Shown piece after piece: positions 10,081 through 19,329 of a DNA stretch of 64,000 nucleotides (position 1 is the first letter of the stretch; each line of letters begins with the position of its first letter). The position numbers and the translations under genes were made by a program. This DNA is from Nitzschia sp. pyKryTriq1 (taxonomy: Eukaryota > Bacillariophyta > Bacillariophyceae > Bacillariales > Bacillariaceae). The DNA lies in contig OY101126.1 in the NCBI GenBank assembly GCA_956465555.1, forward strand, positions 1,282,501-1,346,500. Reading direction: 5' to 3'. Under the pieces are notes generated by a model. That model did no database searches, was not told the origin of the DNA, and was given only the letters and a program-made list of their open reading frames with translations.

Positions 10081-11412
10081 TCAGAACATGGAATTCCTGG
10101 AAGACCGCCGGGGAGGTTTTCGTGTTCCATTCCGTCGCACCGCCCGAATGGCTCCGGTGTAAAACTCTCGTTCGAGCATATCGTGAAAGTAAATATAATT
10201 GGTCGCCACACTTCGAGGGGCTTTGGCCGACCTTTCCCCTCGTTCCGACATGCCATCCACGTCGCTGTTTCCAGGTCGATACATGAATCTCGGGCTTCCC
10301 ATTTCGAATAGGGATTCTATTCGTTCTTCCACTCCAATAGGATATCGTTTCCAGTTGGGAGAACCTCTCGATCCGGCATTGTATTCCCATACGGCAGCAG
10401 CATCAGCGTCTCCTCGCGAATCGTCGTCTTCGTAGCCAGTCTCAAAGTCATCTCCACCAAAGGGCAATTCGAATCCAAACGGTTCACTTTTCGGTTCCGG
10501 GAGACGTGCGGTTTCGGAAACCATATCCTGCCCTTTGCGTAGTTTCTTGCAAGACGCCTTGTGAAATGGTTGCCAATCGGATGTTTGACACTCACGAGAA
10601 CAGTAATGAGCGACGCGGCAGCGACTGCAGGCCTTCAAGTCGGTCGAAAATTTCTGGCACGTCGCACATTGGAGTGTGGTAAAGGAAAGAATGGCATGCA
10701 ACATGCTGGCGTGGGGTTGGATTTCCCGGAGTGGATCGATCAAGGAGTCTTCCCGAATGGTAAAATAACAACTAAAGCACCTTCGAAGATCGGCCCCCGC
10801 CATGGCCAAGGCACCCAGACATTCGGCATGACCTCGTTCCAGGGCTTGACCACTGGGAGTGACGCCCTTTATGCTGGGTGCATCCAAGGTGGCAAGACGG
10901 ACTGGATCTTTGGGACGCCGAATTGCTGCCTTGGCCAGAATGGCGACACACTCGATATGATTCTTTTCGGCCGCCAACCCAATCGGCATGGTCGGACTGG
11001 GGCGGACATGGTGGTTGATGCGAGCTCCTCGATCGACGAGCCATTGTACGTATTTGGGTCGTCCAAAGTCGGCCGACATGCACAAGGGTGATGTTCCGAT
11101 CTCTCCCGTGTCACTTTGATTGACATCCGCCCCATATTTCACCAACACTTCTGCCACCTTGATGGATTCGTCGTCGTCATCTTCCCGATTGGCGACGGCC
11201 ATGAGTAACGTGCAGTTGAAATGAGGACAGGTATGATTGACCAGGCGTCTCATAGTCATACCGGCATCTCCCATCTGGAAAAAGGATTCCACCTGAGACG
11301 CCGGTGCACCAGAGGCAATCGTTTGTCCCAGCAAGAACAACAGCTGCATCTCATCGCCGCCACCACCACCAAGGCCACGGCCGCCAAAGGGACTTCGAGA
11401 ACCTCCAAACAT
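10081..11412 (-). CDS. Ankyrin-repeat protein with MYND zinc finger
   Basis: Start is placed at ATG 11412 (MFGGSRSPFGGRG), giving 443 aa. The frame is open further upstream but that part is GTAC-rich and not protein-like. Residues about 40-225 hold degenerate ankyrin repeats (CTLLMAVANRED, LVKYGADVNQSDTGEIGTSP, LVDRGARINHH, GVTPSGQALERGHAECLGAL). A MYND finger follows at about 247-285: C-x2-C, C-x2-C (ACSRCRVAHYC), C-x3-C and HKASC. An acidic tail follows, then a conserved-looking end (VATNYIYFHDMLEREFYTGA). MYND fingers bind proline-rich peptides, so a scaffolding or regulatory role is likely. Ankyrin-MYND proteins are numerous in diatoms (family knowledge). The gene is convergent with the FAS1 gene and divergent from the bestrophin. 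Confidence 0.85.
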   Translation of the reverse strand: MFGGSRSPFGGRGLGGGGGDEMQLLFLLGQTIASGAPASQVESFFQMGDAGMTMRRLVNHTCPHFNCTLLMAVANREDDDDESIKVAEVLVKYGADVNQSDTGEIGTSPLCMSADFGRPKYVQWLVDRGARINHHVRPSPTMPIGLAAEKNHIECVAILAKAAIRRPKDPVRLATLDAPSIKGVTPSGQALERGHAECLGALAMAGADLRRCFSCYFTIREDSLIDPLREIQPHASMLHAILSFTTLQCATCQKFSTDLKACSRCRVAHYCSRECQTSDWQPFHKASCKKLRKGQDMVSETARLPEPKSEPFGFELPFGGDDFETGYEDDDSRGDADAAAVWEYNAGSRGSPNWKRYPIGVEERIESLFEMGSPRFMYRPGNSDVDGMSERGERSAKAPRSVATNYIYFHDMLEREFYTGAIRAVRRNGTRKPPRRSSRNSMF

Positions 11413-12215
11413 TATTGTTATCCTGGATCCTTGATGAAATAGACAGTGGGATCTACCCGCTACCAGCCGGTTGGGTTTGACATGGTTTCTGAAAAGATGA
11501 CACTCCAGCCTCCAGCATAACCTTTTGCCATCGTACGCTGTACCGTACATCGTGCTGTACGGTAGCCGGGGGTACTGTACTGCTGTACCTGGTACCGCAG
11601 GTACTTGCATAGCGTACCAGTGACGTCCTTGGTGCCTTGTAGTACTGGTACCAGCAGGGTCGGGCAGGCCGGGAAAGCAAAAATGCGATCTTTGCTTTGC
11701 TTTGCTTTGCTTTCTTGCTTGCTTTGAGTATAGCGATAGGTATGCGTGCACATAAAGTGAAGATATGTGAGATATCCAAAAGTGAAACTATCAGAATACC
11801 ATGCCTGTTTTCAGGAATTCGGAAAGTCCGACGCCACGACGACGTACCACCGGTAGTATTGGTACTGCCGTCTACGAGCACTGTACCGGCATCTACACAC
11901 TGAATGAAAAATGAGAAAGGTCGGTGTGCGTGCGTGGTGGGCCATAATAAAAGGAGAGCTCGATGACGTAGGCGGCAAAATCGAGAAGGAGTTACGTGTT
12001 GTTTTTCTCGCCATGTACCGGTGGAAAAAGCATGAGCAAGAATAAGGACGAACTAGAATGAAAAATGAAGATTTCTTATTTGGACGTACTCTGCCTGCGC
12101 TGCTTCCGATTTCATCCCGAGCGAGAGGCTCAACAAAAGACGACAAAAAAAGAGTTCCGAGAGGCACTTCACTAAGAGAGCCTCAATCTTTCGGAACGAT
12201 CCGCTTTCGACGACA
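11413..12215. other. Divergent intergenic region, GTAC-rich, with (TTTGC)n
   Basis: The spacer between the ankyrin-MYND and bestrophin genes contains a GTAC-dense stretch (about 11530-11660) and a TTTGC pentanucleotide run (about 11690-11712). No gene was seen. Confidence 0.6.
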
Positions 12216-13478
12216 ATGAGGAATCGTGTTATTGTCTTTCTTCTTCTCACCGTTGGAGCTACGGCAGAAGCCGCTACTCGCTCCTATGAGGCTAGCACTA
12301 GCAGCATCAGCAGCGCGGCGAGCAGCAGCAAGGGACCAACCTACGAACTGACCACGGTCGACAAGAAGACCCTCAGCAAGGACGTCGGTTCGAAGGCCAT
12401 TCTTGTGGCTCCCGTGGAGCATGGGACTCAGCACAGGGAAGGAATCCATTACCGAAGACCTCTGCTGGATGCCGGTCTTCGTTATAGCAGCAACGACTGG
12501 CTCGCGAATTTTATCACGACGCCCTTGTCGATGACTTTGAGGCGCATCCGCTTCCACTTGCTGACCAACGTGCTCCTCTCGGGGATTGCGATCTATTTGC
12601 ACTCCAAGTATGCCGACAAGGTCATGATTCCGATGACCGGACACTCGCTCGTTGCTTCGTCGCTCGGTCTTCTTCTCTCTTACAGAACAAACTCTGCCTA
12701 CGGACGCTTCTGGGAAGCCCGAGGACACTGGACCAACACCAAGGCCACCTGCCGCAACTTGGCGATCCTTATGAAGCACCACATCGAGGGACACTCGCCC
12801 AAGTCATCCGAAAAGTTCCTGAAGCTTCTCTCCGCATTTCCTGGAGCTCTCATGTTCCTCTGCCTCGGCGGAGCCGCCAAGCTTCCCGAGTACGCCCAGA
12901 AATACCTCCCCGAGGCACCTTTGGCTTACCTGGAACAACCCAGCCTACCCGCCATGCTTCTTATTGTGGAAATGCAGAAGACACTCCACCAAGCCAAACA
13001 AGAGTCAAGAACTTCCAAATGGGACCTTGTGGAAGCTGCCCATCTCAATGGTGCTTCTCACTTGGTGGACAAACTCATGGACAACATGGCCTGTTGCGAG
13101 AAAATCTTGCGAACGCCTGTCCCCTGGACCTACTCGCGTCATACATCGCGTTTCTTGACGCTCTGGCTCGGAACTTTGCCATATGCTTTGGTCGGACACA
13201 TGAAATCATGGCTTGTCGTAGCAGTGGTCGTCGCTACTTCCTACTGTATGCTGGGAATCGAAGAAATTGGTCACTTGATCGAACAACCCTTCTTGGGTGA
13301 TCCTTTGGACGGAGAGGAAAAACTTTGGAGTACCGTCGATGAAGATGGCGAAGCATCAGCCCTCATCAAGCGTGGTCAACTCACTCAGCCCTATGATATT
13401 GGTATCCCTGTCTGCTCCTTGGCCGCTCAAATCCGAGAAGAAGTCAAGGAATTGGCAGCGGCCGATACTCACCACTAA
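12216..13478 (+). CDS. Bestrophin-family anion channel with N-terminal signal peptide
   Basis: Single-exon, 420 aa, ATG 12216. A hydrophobic signal-like segment (NRVIVFLLLTVGATAEA) precedes the mature part. The bestrophin core is clear: FITTPLSMTLRRIRFHLL, a transmembrane helix (LLTNVLLSGIAIYL), the family signature LLLSYRTNSAYGRFWEAR at about 149-166, helices at about 308-345, and the C-terminal GIEEIGHLIEQPFL segment. Bestrophins are pentameric chloride/bicarbonate channels. In diatoms and green algae, thylakoid bestrophins supply bicarbonate to the pyrenoid carbonic anhydrase (established for some members). The typical diatom plastid cleavage motif ASAFAP is not visible (AEAATRSYEA instead), so plastid location is uncertain. 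Confidence 0.9.
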   Translation: MRNRVIVFLLLTVGATAEAATRSYEASTSSISSAASSSKGPTYELTTVDKKTLSKDVGSKAILVAPVEHGTQHREGIHYRRPLLDAGLRYSSNDWLANFITTPLSMTLRRIRFHLLTNVLLSGIAIYLHSKYADKVMIPMTGHSLVASSLGLLLSYRTNSAYGRFWEARGHWTNTKATCRNLAILMKHHIEGHSPKSSEKFLKLLSAFPGALMFLCLGGAAKLPEYAQKYLPEAPLAYLEQPSLPAMLLIVEMQKTLHQAKQESRTSKWDLVEAAHLNGASHLVDKLMDNMACCEKILRTPVPWTYSRHTSRFLTLWLGTLPYALVGHMKSWLVVAVVVATSYCMLGIEEIGHLIEQPFLGDPLDGEEKLWSTVDEDGEASALIKRGQLTQPYDIGIPVCSLAAQIREEVKELAAADTHH

Positions 13479-13839
13479 ACACCATGCATCCTGACGACTA
13501 CCTACTACCCATTGGCGACTCAGCTCAGCTACTAATTCAAAGGACCATGCGCACACTGCCCAAACAAACACGATCATTGAATTTCATCCCATCAGCCAGC
13601 ACTCGCGTAATCATCTTTTAAGAAGTGTGGCGACCAATGCTTCTACTTTTTTGCTAATAACTAAACTTAGTAGACTACTATCATCACCACTCATCACCAC
13701 TATTTACCAAATCGGTACATTCTTTTTTAGCTATGGTTTCATAGTACCAGGCAGTAGCAAGTCGTCTATTCTATTCTAATATATTCTATTTTTCTTTCTT
13801 ATTCTTCCTGAGATTCCTCCATCTTCCTCTTAATCCGTC
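13479..13839. other. Convergent 3' intergenic region
   Basis: An AT-rich spacer of about 360 bp lies between the stop codons of the bestrophin and sulfotransferase A. Nothing else was seen. Confidence 0.6.
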
Positions 13840-15690
13840 CTAATTCTGCGTACGTGCTGTCACGTTCTTGAAATTGGTGTTGCTCCTATTGCCGACTATG
13901 CGTATCTCGTTGATTCTCGCCAAGCAACCCAGCCACAATGGATCGGCAAAGATGGCCGTAAGGTTGACGGAACAGAACTTGTGTGTCGACTTCCAAAAGC
14001 TTTGTCTGTGTCTCTCTTCCTCGTCTTCGTCTTCTTCTTGTTGTTGTCGTGGTCGTCCTCGTCGTGGTCTTCTTTGAAACCACTCTTTGAGATGGGGACT
14101 CGTGTCACTGAAGTTTGCCACCAATTCTCGTTCGATCCGAATGGATTTTTCAAGAAGTACCTTTTGAGATTCCAAATCCAAACATTCCATGGGAAGTGAT
14201 GATGATGAAGAAAATGATGATGATGTTTCATTCTTGGCGTTGCTGCTATCCTCCTTCTTCTTCTTTTGATCAGCATATGTTTGATAGCATATTTTGCGAA
14301 TCCGATCTTCCACTTGCCGACGGGGAGGAAGACGTTTCGTCGTCGGGTCCAAGAATAAAAGATCCCGATCCATAGCTTCGACCGCGATCAAACTGATATC
14401 CATATTGACGGATGGATTCTGCAAGTCCTCCGATCCTTTCAGCTCCCTTGCCACCGAAGAGGCGGCGGCACAAGAATGATTGGACTGAGGAAGAATGTCA
14501 CATAAAAAGTGTGAAATGACGTCTCCTCCATAACCATCCTCGTGGTGATGCATATTGAAGATTCGAATGTTCGAATGATCATTCCAGGATTTGTAGTTGT
14601 TGATCACGTCCACCGTCCAACCGTGGTGGTTCTCGGCTGGGGCGTGGGCTTGTACTCTAAAAAACGGTGGAGATCGAAGGGTACGCTTTCGATTCGATGC
14701 CAGTTCCTTCATGATGTTCCTGGCGTTGCTGTGATTGTTTGTTTGGGTGGGATCTTCATCATCGTCATCATCATCTGCTCGTGCTTCAGGCCATTGTGAG
14801 ATTCCATACTTTTCCATTTGATTTTTCCAACTGGGCAACCAACTGAATAAACGTCGATACCCCACAACAACAATCAATTGAAACTTGCCCTCGATGGCTC
14901 GTTGAAAGGTAGCATTGAGAGCCAAGGGTATACCGTCCAATAAATATTCTTCATAGATAATGACATTGGCGCGTTGTTCCACCGCCAGTTTTTGTATCGT
15001 CTGGGGAGCACCGGCCTTGTTCCAACAATCCGTATAGTTTTGATTGGGACAATGTTTGAGATAGGGGTGCATGGCACGGCGTTCTTGTGGAATCATGGAC
15101 TCTAGCATGGGGTCCCAAATAGGGCGACCCCCCCGAGGACGTCGTCGTCGTCCCAGAAACACATAATTGTCCTTGGCTAAAACCCCCTTTTGTTCCAAAA
15201 TGGCCAAGGCCGCTTGCAAGGTGGTGGAGGCCGTCTTCATGGGACCCACAAACATGACCAAGTACGGCAGTTCTCGTTCTCCTGCTCCTTGCTGCTTCTT
15301 TTGTCCTTCTTGCCGTTGCGGATCCTCGACATTCCCGCCAGGATCCACATGGTTCTTAGTAATACTGCTAGCATCATCACCATCCTCATCCAGATCACCA
15401 TCCTCATCCTCATCCAGATCCTCATTCGTCCTCGTCCTCGCTGCACTCGTCGTCAAAGCCTCTACTGCTGCTCCAAAAAATTGTTCGGCCTCGTTCCATC
15501 CCCCCCAGCCGTCAGCACTAGCACCACCCCCCGGCCAATACGGAACAATGACTCGTTGGCTCCTCATGATCAAGAGTATCGTGGACGCCAGAACCAGCCC
15601 TACCAGCACAATGGTGAGGATGCTTCGTTTTCTTTTTCTTTGGTGTTTTTTGTGGTAGTTCGTGCTGTCCGCACTGGTAGTGGAAGTCAT
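13840..15690 (-). CDS. Sulfotransferase-like type II membrane protein, paralogue A
   Basis: ATG 15690 to TAG 13840, 616 aa. A basic cytosolic tail is followed by a membrane anchor at about 23-42 (SILTIVLVGLVLASTILLIM), an acidic Asp/Glu stem, and a sulfotransferase-like domain from about 140. The PAPS 5'-phosphosulfate loop is GPMKTASTTLQ at 149-159. The likely 3'-phosphate-binding strand-helix is VVVGYRRLFSWLPSWKNQ at 274-291, with Arg and Ser in the expected order. A conserved YEEYL (246-250) lies between them. Topology suggests Golgi sulfation of glycans or proteins; the acceptor is unknown. Two paralogues occur in the window (55280-56959 and 63257 onward). It has several Asp and Ser runs absent from paralogue B. 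Confidence 0.75.
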   Translation of the reverse strand: MTSTTSADSTNYHKKHQRKRKRSILTIVLVGLVLASTILLIMRSQRVIVPYWPGGGASADGWGGWNEAEQFFGAAVEALTTSAARTRTNEDLDEDEDGDLDEDGDDASSITKNHVDPGGNVEDPQRQEGQKKQQGAGERELPYLVMFVGPMKTASTTLQAALAILEQKGVLAKDNYVFLGRRRRPRGGRPIWDPMLESMIPQERRAMHPYLKHCPNQNYTDCWNKAGAPQTIQKLAVEQRANVIIYEEYLLDGIPLALNATFQRAIEGKFQLIVVVGYRRLFSWLPSWKNQMEKYGISQWPEARADDDDDDEDPTQTNNHSNARNIMKELASNRKRTLRSPPFFRVQAHAPAENHHGWTVDVINNYKSWNDHSNIRIFNMHHHEDGYGGDVISHFLCDILPQSNHSCAAASSVARELKGSEDLQNPSVNMDISLIAVEAMDRDLLFLDPTTKRLPPRRQVEDRIRKICYQTYADQKKKKEDSSNAKNETSSSFSSSSSLPMECLDLESQKVLLEKSIRIERELVANFSDTSPHLKEWFQRRPRRGRPRQQQEEDEDEEERHRQSFWKSTHKFCSVNLTAIFADPLWLGCLARINEIRIVGNRSNTNFKNVTARTQN

Positions 15691-16708
15691 GGTGATATCC
15701 TTGTGGTCCTCGTTGCTTGGTTACTTCGTTGTTTGCTCTCTTCGCTGCTTTACGATATACTACTAGCTATAGTAGTACCGTCCTTTTGAAAATGGTTGAC
15801 GGGTTGACATTGGGGGGTGGGATGGTGGGAATTTTTTAAACTAACTAGTTGGATGCAAGCGGTACTTCTACCGAACGAGAATGAATGTGTGAAAGGATAT
15901 CGTCGCGCCGACATAATCTCCAACCGCCATTGTCGCTGCTCAATATCTTGGGGTTTCCCCCCGCTTCCCGGAGACTATGAAACAGGGCGCTGCTCAAAGC
16001 GCACGACACACCGCCCAAAATGGCCGAGACAAGAAACGTAATCAATGGATGGCGTAGGTTTTGTATGTAGGGGTTTCCACAGTACAACAGGGATTTCGGA
16101 AATAGTAAGGGCCTTTAAAACAGTACTGTACCAGTACGGTAGACTACGAGTACCTTGTCCACTACTGTACTCGTATGGTACACGTGTACGCCAACGGTTC
16201 GAATGAAGGAGCGCGCCCGCCAGCCAACTGTCGCGCAAGTCGTGCCTGTTTTCGTCTTCGATGGACTTCGATGACCGTTACGTACCGGTGTGTATGTACC
16301 ACAGTCCTTGCACCTGCTACTCGTACGGCGGCAATATTGAATATTGTATACCGTACTTGTATGTACCGCTGTACCAGCGGTACGCTGCCGGTACGGTACC
16401 AGAACAGTAACTGCACTGAACAGGTACAGTACAGTACAGTACAGTACAAGTACCCCGCACCGCGTACAGTACCAGAACGTACAGACAGTCCATCATGCAT
16501 GCATTTACATTCTTTCTCGCTCTTTCGTCGATCACCCTCTCTCGTCATCACGTCTTCCTTTCCGCTCCGACCGTCACTCTCCTTTTACTCTCGTCCTCTT
16601 CTACCATAATACAGTACTTGTACTGTTCCTGGCACTATTATTGTGCTGGCTGTGGTGTCGTTCGTATTATATTATCACTACCGGTATATTACTGGAGGAA
16701 GAAGACTG
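15691..16708. other. Divergent intergenic region, dense GTAC palindromes
   Basis: A 1-kb spacer between sulfotransferase A and the thioredoxin-reductase fusion. About 16119-16495 is packed with GTAC, GGTACC and tandem CAGTA units (four tandem GTACA copies near 16425-16450). A minus-strand 80-codon frame at 15845-16087 has protein-like composition but no ATG. Nothing else was seen. Confidence 0.6.
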
Positions 16709-17260
16709 ATGAAAACAGCAGCGTCGACGACATCCTTGGTCCTGGCCCTTTTGTGGCTGCTATCCTTGTCGCCAGTGGCAGTAGTACTAGCCCGTCCTGT
16801 GGTTCGAAGTATTCGATCGGCACATGGTATGTTTGTTGTTGGTGTTGCTGTTATTTGTGGGCGATACGATAGAAGTAGGCGGAGGCGATGGCTATATTAG
16901 TACGGTATACCGGCACATCCATGGAAATGTTTCGTTCGTGCTGTGCGTGGAGATGGATGGATGGATGGATGAATCGGGATGCGAGTGTGTGTGTTTGTGA
17001 CTCACTCACTCACTCATACTCACTCACAAATGTATTCATATTTGTTTCTATTCTCTTTCTATAGAATTCGATCGTCTCTTGAAAAAGCATGGCACGGAAA
17101 CGGGGTTGCCCGTCGTGGTGGACTTTTATTCCGTAAGTTTATTGCTGTGGTTGAGGACACGGGTTGGATGGCTTGCTTGTCTTGTCATTTGATGCTCTTT
17201 GTACTGCAGGCAGATTGGATGTATGTCTACAGACCCTTACTCACTCTACGTACGTACGTT

Positions 17261-17291
<31 letters not shown>

Positions 17292-19207
17292 TCGTATCTT
17301 AGGATTCATGTGGTCCTTGCCGCATGATGGCACCGATTTTCAAAAAGGTCGCTCAAGAATTTGCCGACAAGGCCGTGTTTGTCAAGGTGGACACCAATGC
17401 GCAATACGAACTTTCGAGCCGCTACCAAATTCGATCGCTTCCCACCTTTCAAGTCTTTGTGGGTGGCAAAAAATGGAACGAGGCCAAGGGCGGGATTGGA
17501 GAAGGACCGTTGCGACAAATGACGCAACAAGCCGTCACTCAAGCCCAAATTGAAAATGTCCAACTTTCTTTGGAATCGCTAGTGGAATTTTATCAACAAG
17601 TGGATCCCTCCAAGACCCCCACAGAAATTGAAAGTGTCTATCAAAAGTGTGTCGGTAAAAAGAATAAATTGTGTCAAGGATCGACGGCGAATTCGTTGGT
17701 CCGAAAACTCAAAAAGAAATACCAACAAGCACCCCAAACGACCAAATTATGGGCAGGAGAGACCAAAAAGGAAAATGCTGCTGGTGGTAGGGACGAGGAA
17801 AGCACAAGTACCGGCAGTGGTAGCAGTGACAGTGGCAGCAAGAGGACTACTAATTCTCGCGAGAAAAAGACTTCATCATCCAGCAGCAACAACAATAAAA
17901 AGGCAGGTCCTAATTTGCAGTTGGCGACCAAAGAGGAATTGCAAGCCGAATTGGAAAAGCGCTTGGACGAAGAACGGGATGCTCAGTTGGAGAGCGAAAC
18001 GGATGAAGACGAAGAAGCCATGGACGATCATTATCGGTGGTCCGGCCCTGGAGACTTTCCCGAACGTGTCACCATCATTGGAGGGGGTCCGGCCGGATTG
18101 GCCGCCGCGGTCTATGCGGCGCGTGCAGGCTTGTCGCCTCTGGTCTTGGCTCCCAGTATGGGAGGGCAATTGCAGGGCAAGGGTGTGGATGTGGAGAACT
18201 ACCCTGGCTTGAGCAATGTAACGGGCCCGGCCGTAATTGCGGCCATGCGTCAACAGGCGGCCCATTTTGGTGCCGTCTTTGAAGAAGATTGGTTCATGGG
18301 AATCGATACATCGTCTCGACCCTTGAAGGTATTGACCAATTCAACGGGAGCGATTGAAACCCATTCGATCATTGTAGCGACAGGTGCCGATTCCAAATGG
18401 CTGGGCGTGGAAGGAGAGTATGAAATGCGAGGTGGAGGTGTCAGCTCCTGTGCCACGTGTGATGGATTCTTGTACGCCCACAAGCATGTTCTGGTGGTCG
18501 GAGGAGGAGATGCGGCCATGGAAGATGCCTTGGTACTGGCTCGAACCAGTGACAAGGTGACTTTGGTCCATCGTCGGGATTCCTTTAGAGCCAGTAAGGT
18601 CTTGGCGGATCGCGTCCAGAGCCATCCTTCCATTTCGGTGGAATGGAATACTGTCGTCGAAAAGATTACAGGAAAAGTCTTGGACGATGATACAACCGGG
18701 AGCAACGACGAAGAGGATGTGGACTTGGATAGCAGTGGTTCCAAGGTCGTGACGGGAGTCGTCTTGAAGGATACCGTGAGCGGAGAGACACGTCACTTGG
18801 CTTGTGACGCTGTGTTTGTGGCCATTGGTCATTTGCCCAACACCGGGTTTTTGGAGGGGGTTGTCGAATTTGACCCCGAGCATGCCGGATACTTGAAAAC
18901 CACTGGTCGATCCACCAAAACCTCAGTGGCCGGTATTTTTGCCGCGGGGGACGTGAGTGATGCCGTCTACCGACAAGCGATTACGAGCGCCGGAAGTGGA
19001 GCAGCTGCGGCGTTGGACGCCGAGCGCTGGTTGAGCGAAGAAGGATTGGGCAACGAGGCTGCCGAACTAGAAGCCGAATTGATGGCAGAGCTCATGGCAG
19101 ATTCCTCATCGGCCCAAGGCCAAGCCGAAGATTTGGGATACAATGCTTACGAGGATGCCGGTGGTCGAATGCAAGGCATGAGAGAGAGTGTCGGGGCTGA
19201 ATTATAA
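16709..19207 (+). CDS. Secretory thioredoxin - NADPH thioredoxin reductase fusion (Trx first)
   Basis: Three exons, 16709-16826, 17065-17132 and 17303-19207, with GT-AG introns of 238 and 170 nt, predict 696 aa. Exon 1 encodes a signal peptide (LVLALLWLLSLSPVAVVLA). Exons 2-3 make a thioredoxin domain with LPVVVDFYS joined to DSCGPCRMMAP, active-site CGPC at 65-68. A charged Ser/Asn linker follows at about 165-310. Then a complete low-molecular-weight thioredoxin reductase: FAD motif GGGPAG at about 322, redox centre CATC at 445-448, NADPH motif GGGDAAMEDA at about 461, and the C-terminal AGDV motif. Plant and bacterial NTRC proteins carry reductase first and thioredoxin last; here the order is reversed. 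No plastid ASAFAP-like motif is visible, so an ER or extracellular thiol system is likely. Using the later Met at 17324 would delete CGPC. Confidence 0.9.
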
Positions 19208-19329
19208 GGTGTGAATGCAGGGCAAACACAAGAACGTTAAAAAAAGTACAGTAAGAATATGTATAGCAGCTCTACACAAGAGTAGTGGAATGGTACTGTA
19301 GACTCTAACTAGCTCATAATAACTCTATG

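Noticed and set aside
15845-16087. 80-codon minus-strand frame with one hydrophobic segment
   Set aside because: Protein-like composition but it begins with TTG and has no ATG; kept only as a remark in the intergenic entry.
17324-19207. Thioredoxin reductase gene starting at Met 17324
   Set aside because: This start lies just after CGPC in DSCGPCRMM and would cut off the thioredoxin active site and signal peptide that upstream exons supply.
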